A DNA stretch of 64,000 bases from Branchiostoma floridae (taxonomy: Eukaryota > Chordata > Leptocardii > Amphioxiformes > Branchiostomatidae). Within the stretch, counting starts at the first letter, position 1, and each line of letters starts with the position of its first letter. Position numbers and translations under genes: made by a program. A model generated the notes under the pieces. That model was given only the letters and a program-made list of their open reading frames with translations. It was not told the DNA's origin and searched no databases. The stretch spans positions 21,023,263-21,087,262 of the forward strand of contig NC_049985.1 in the NCBI RefSeq assembly GCF_000003815.2, in the 5' to 3' direction. Shown here one piece after another: positions 61,180 through 64,000 of the stretch.

Positions 61180-64000
61180 TTATCCGTCTGTTGAATGCAT
61201 TTGGCTTGAACTCTTTGTAGGACGCAGCCGTTTACTCTTTTCTGTCTACTACCGGCCACCTGGCCAGGATTCCAAAACTGTTGATGAATTTGTTGACTTG
61301 TTTAGTGACTCAGTATTCACAGCTGAATCCTCTCAACACGATGGCATCATTGTCACAGGTGACTTTAATGCCAAACACGAGGCATGGTGGGCCCATGACC
61401 CAATCACTTCGGTCGGCACAAAACTATTTCAATCTTCTAAAATGTTAAATCTCACACAGGTGATCAAGGAGCCAACGTGCGATTTGTCACGGTCTCCCTC
61501 CCTGATTGACCTTCTATTTATCAACGAGAAAAAACTTATCAAGTCTACCTCTGTGTTATCTCCCCTCTCCGGATGCCACCACAGTCCTATTGTCGCTACT
61601 ATTAACTTGTCACTCAAGCCCCCTCGTCCTTATGTCCGTACCATCTGGGATTATTCCAAAACCGATCACAGCTTGCTGGCACTCTTCTCGTCTGAGCCAA
61701 TATGGCATGAAGTTTTCTATTGTGGTACTGTTGAAGAAGCTAGCAAGAAGTTGATGGAACTGATTTTGGAAGCCAAAATTAAAAGTGTGCCTCATAAGGA
61801 CATTCTCGTTAGACCTCGTGACAAACCTTGGATTTCACCTGACATTAGACGCTTAATGCACCAGAGAGACAAGTTGCATAAGAAAGCCAAGTTAACGAAC
61901 AGCCCTATTCATTGGTAACTAGAAATGTTTGAGTTTAAACTNNNNNNNNNNNNNNNNNNNNNNNNNNNNNNNNNNNNNNNNNNNNNNNNNNNNNNNNNNN
62001 NNNNNNNNNNNNNNNNNNNNNNNNNNNNNNNNNNNNNNNNNGCACATTGTGAAATATTTTTACCAAAGTAAAGTCAATTCTACTATTCCACCGCTTAAGT
62101 CTGGCAACTGTTTTATAACCGATTCAAGAGAAAAGGCAACTATGTTTAATTTGTATTCTCTTCTCAGGCCTCAGTGGATGACTCCAGTGCTAGACTTCCA
62201 CCCCTTGATTTCCTTACTAGTGCTCGTCTTACACAGTGTGTTACATCAGCTGCTGAGATAGAACTTTATGTCTCAGATTTAGAAGTATCTAAAGCATGAG
62301 GCTATGATAATGTAGACAATCGTTTTCTTAAATCCATATGTCCCTATATCTCTGACAAAATTGCATATGTTTTTAATATGTCTCTAAATCACGGAGTCTT
62401 CCCTGAATCCTGGAAAAGAGCAAATGTGGTACCAATTTTCAAAAAGGGGGACCCCGAGGATGTGTCGAATTACCGACCTGTATCCCTACTCCCCTCTCTA
62501 AAATCCTTGAAAAAATTGTATTTAAACACTTGTACAACCACCTGATGTCCCAAAACTTATTATATTCTCTCCAGTCTGGATTTATCCGTGGAGATTCAAC
62601 AGTAGGCCAACTTGTTTGTGTAACTGACAAAATTCTTGAAGCTCTTGACTCTAATAGAGAGGTCCGAGCGGTTTATTTAGATTTTTCACGTGCATTTGAC
62701 AAAGTTTGGCATAATGGCCTCATTTTCAAGCTTCAAAGAAATGGGGTCGAGGGTCCGGTTCTAAATTGGTTCCACAGCTATCTTTCTGACCGTGTACAAA
62801 GAGTAGTTATAGATGGCCAGCATTCAGATTGGTGTAATATTCGCGCAGGCGTACCACAGGGTTCTGTATTAGGCCCCCTTTTATTTCTTGTTTACATCAA
62901 TGATATGGTGGACGATTTATCATCTTGCCCGTTTCTTTTTGCAGATGACAGTTCTTTAGTAGATATAGTGGATAGCCCAACCGAAACTGCGTCAAGTCTA
63001 AATTCTGATCTTAGTAAGATATCATCGTGGGCTTCCACATGGCTTATGAAACTGAATCCCTTAAAAACTGAGGAAATGTGCTTTTCCAGGAAAATCGATC
63101 CCCCTTGCCATCCTCCCCTTTTTCTTGATAACTGTGTCATTCAATCTGTAAAAGACCACAAGCATATTGGTGTTTTTCTTACGTCCACCATGTCTTGGGA
63201 AAAACATATTACTCACATGATTGCCAAAGTATCAAAACGTGTGTCCACACTGAACAAACTTAAATTCAAATTGCCACAACATGTACTCGAAGTTATCTAC
63301 AAGTCCTTTATTCGTCCACTTCTTGAGTATGCTGACATAGTGTGGCATGGCTGCACTATATCGGACTCCCGACGTATAGAAAGAGTACAATATGAGTGCT
63401 CACTCACAGTATCAGGTGCTGTGAGAGGGTCCTCTTATTTGTCACTCCTTTCTGAACTTGGGTGGGAAAAACTGTCTGACCGTCGCCATATTCACTCTTT
63501 GACAATGTTTCATAAAATTGTTCATGGTCACACTCGCCAGTACCTTCAGGAGTTGATCACTCCTGAAGTCTCTGCCTCTACTCCCTACGACCTTCGAAAC
63601 AAACACAAATTACAGTCACCGGCTTGTACCACCACTCGTTACCAAAGGTCCTTTATTCCGTATGCTACATATCACTGGAATGGTCTTGATATAGCTGTTC
63701 GGTCATTTAATCCTTCAATATTTAAAAACTACTTAATAAAATTGGTTCGCCCTTCCCCTAACACACATTTTAGTCAAGGCCCCAGGTACGCCTGCGTTTT
63801 ACTCACACGCCTCCGCATCGGGACCTGTAGTTTGAACTTTAGCTTATTCACACGTAATTTAGTCGATAGTCCTTCTTGTAGCTGTGGCTCCCGATGTGAA
63901 AGCGTTGTCCACTATTTATTGTACTGCCCTAACTACAACCAACTTAGAAAAACCCTTCTCTGCAACCTTCAAGACCTTTTAACCCTTGATTTGAAAACTA
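61180..64000 (+). mobile_element. Non-LTR retrotransposon (LINE), endonuclease plus RT, runs off the right edge
   Basis: The 5' part (about 61180-61918) encodes the C-terminal half of an apurinic-type endonuclease: SVYYRPPGQDS, TGDFNAKHEAWWAHD, SLIDLLFI, SGCHHSPIVATI. After a 100-N gap the RT follows: FKKGDPEDVSNYRPVSLL, DFSRAFDKVWHNGLIFKL, GVPQGSVLGPLLFLVYINDM, the catalytic FADDSS (about 62938), then a C-terminal CSCGSRCESVVHYLLYCP near 63880. A TGA at 62297-62299 and a one-base loss near 62490 break the upstream frame, but from there about 1.5 kb is open to the window end. It differs from the other two LINE types here. Likely Jockey/CR1 superfamily; clade not assigned. Confidence 0.9.
61942..62041. 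other. Assembly gap (N)
   Basis: Exactly 100 N, the usual placeholder for a gap of unknown size, inside the LINE between endonuclease and RT. Confidence 1.

Overview
The window reads as a eukaryotic animal genome, most likely a cephalochordate (amphioxus, Branchiostoma-like). This is an inference from intron-rich genes built of phase-1 extracellular modules, CR1-type LINEs that carry a 2A-like peptide, tRNA-derived SINEs and very dense hairpin MITEs. No species can be named from sequence alone. Five runs of N are assembly gaps.

Two large multi-exon genes lie head to head, with start codons about 1.2 kb apart. Gene A runs on the minus strand from 41848 down to at least 3119. It encodes a signal peptide, six LDLa repeats in exon 1, three single-exon LDLa modules, two F5/8-type C (discoidin) domains of three exons each, then more LDLa modules and a Ser/Thr/Pro-rich linker. 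Its last visible exon ends at a plausible splice donor, so the gene probably continues off the left edge. Gene B runs on the plus strand from 43063 to 59462. Ten exons join in frame (3513 nt, 1170 residues plus stop): signal peptide, galactose-binding (F5/8C-like) domain, three LDLa modules, two kringles, a somatomedin B domain, a Cys-rich ectodomain and a family B (secretin/adhesion/Methuselah-like) seven-helix domain with a repetitive cytoplasmic tail. It looks like a cell-surface receptor with a mosaic binding ectodomain.

The most unusual feature is in gene B. The 3' splice site and first coding bases of the second kringle-2 exon have been amplified into a minisatellite of about 16 units of 103 bp (54826-56424). 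Each intact unit carries a copy of the acceptor, and the array is open over long stretches in all three forward frames. Only the last unit is fused to the rest of the kringle exon, and it alone carries a T that improves the pyrimidine tract.

The rest is mobile and repetitive DNA: a degenerate minus-strand LINE (1-2 kb); nested elements with a related LINE inside (4.6-8.3 kb); a CR1 LINE with 2A and PHD-like segments but no RT core (9.3-12.3 kb); a pogo-like TIR element (15.2-16.0 kb); a 19-copy satellite of about 209 bp in a gene A intron (20.6-24.6 kb); a large composite inverted repeat (32.3-34.2 kb); three SINE copies; and a further LINE from 61.2 kb to the right edge. Several MITEs and LINE ends lie within tens of bases of coding exons, next to one exon that has decayed.
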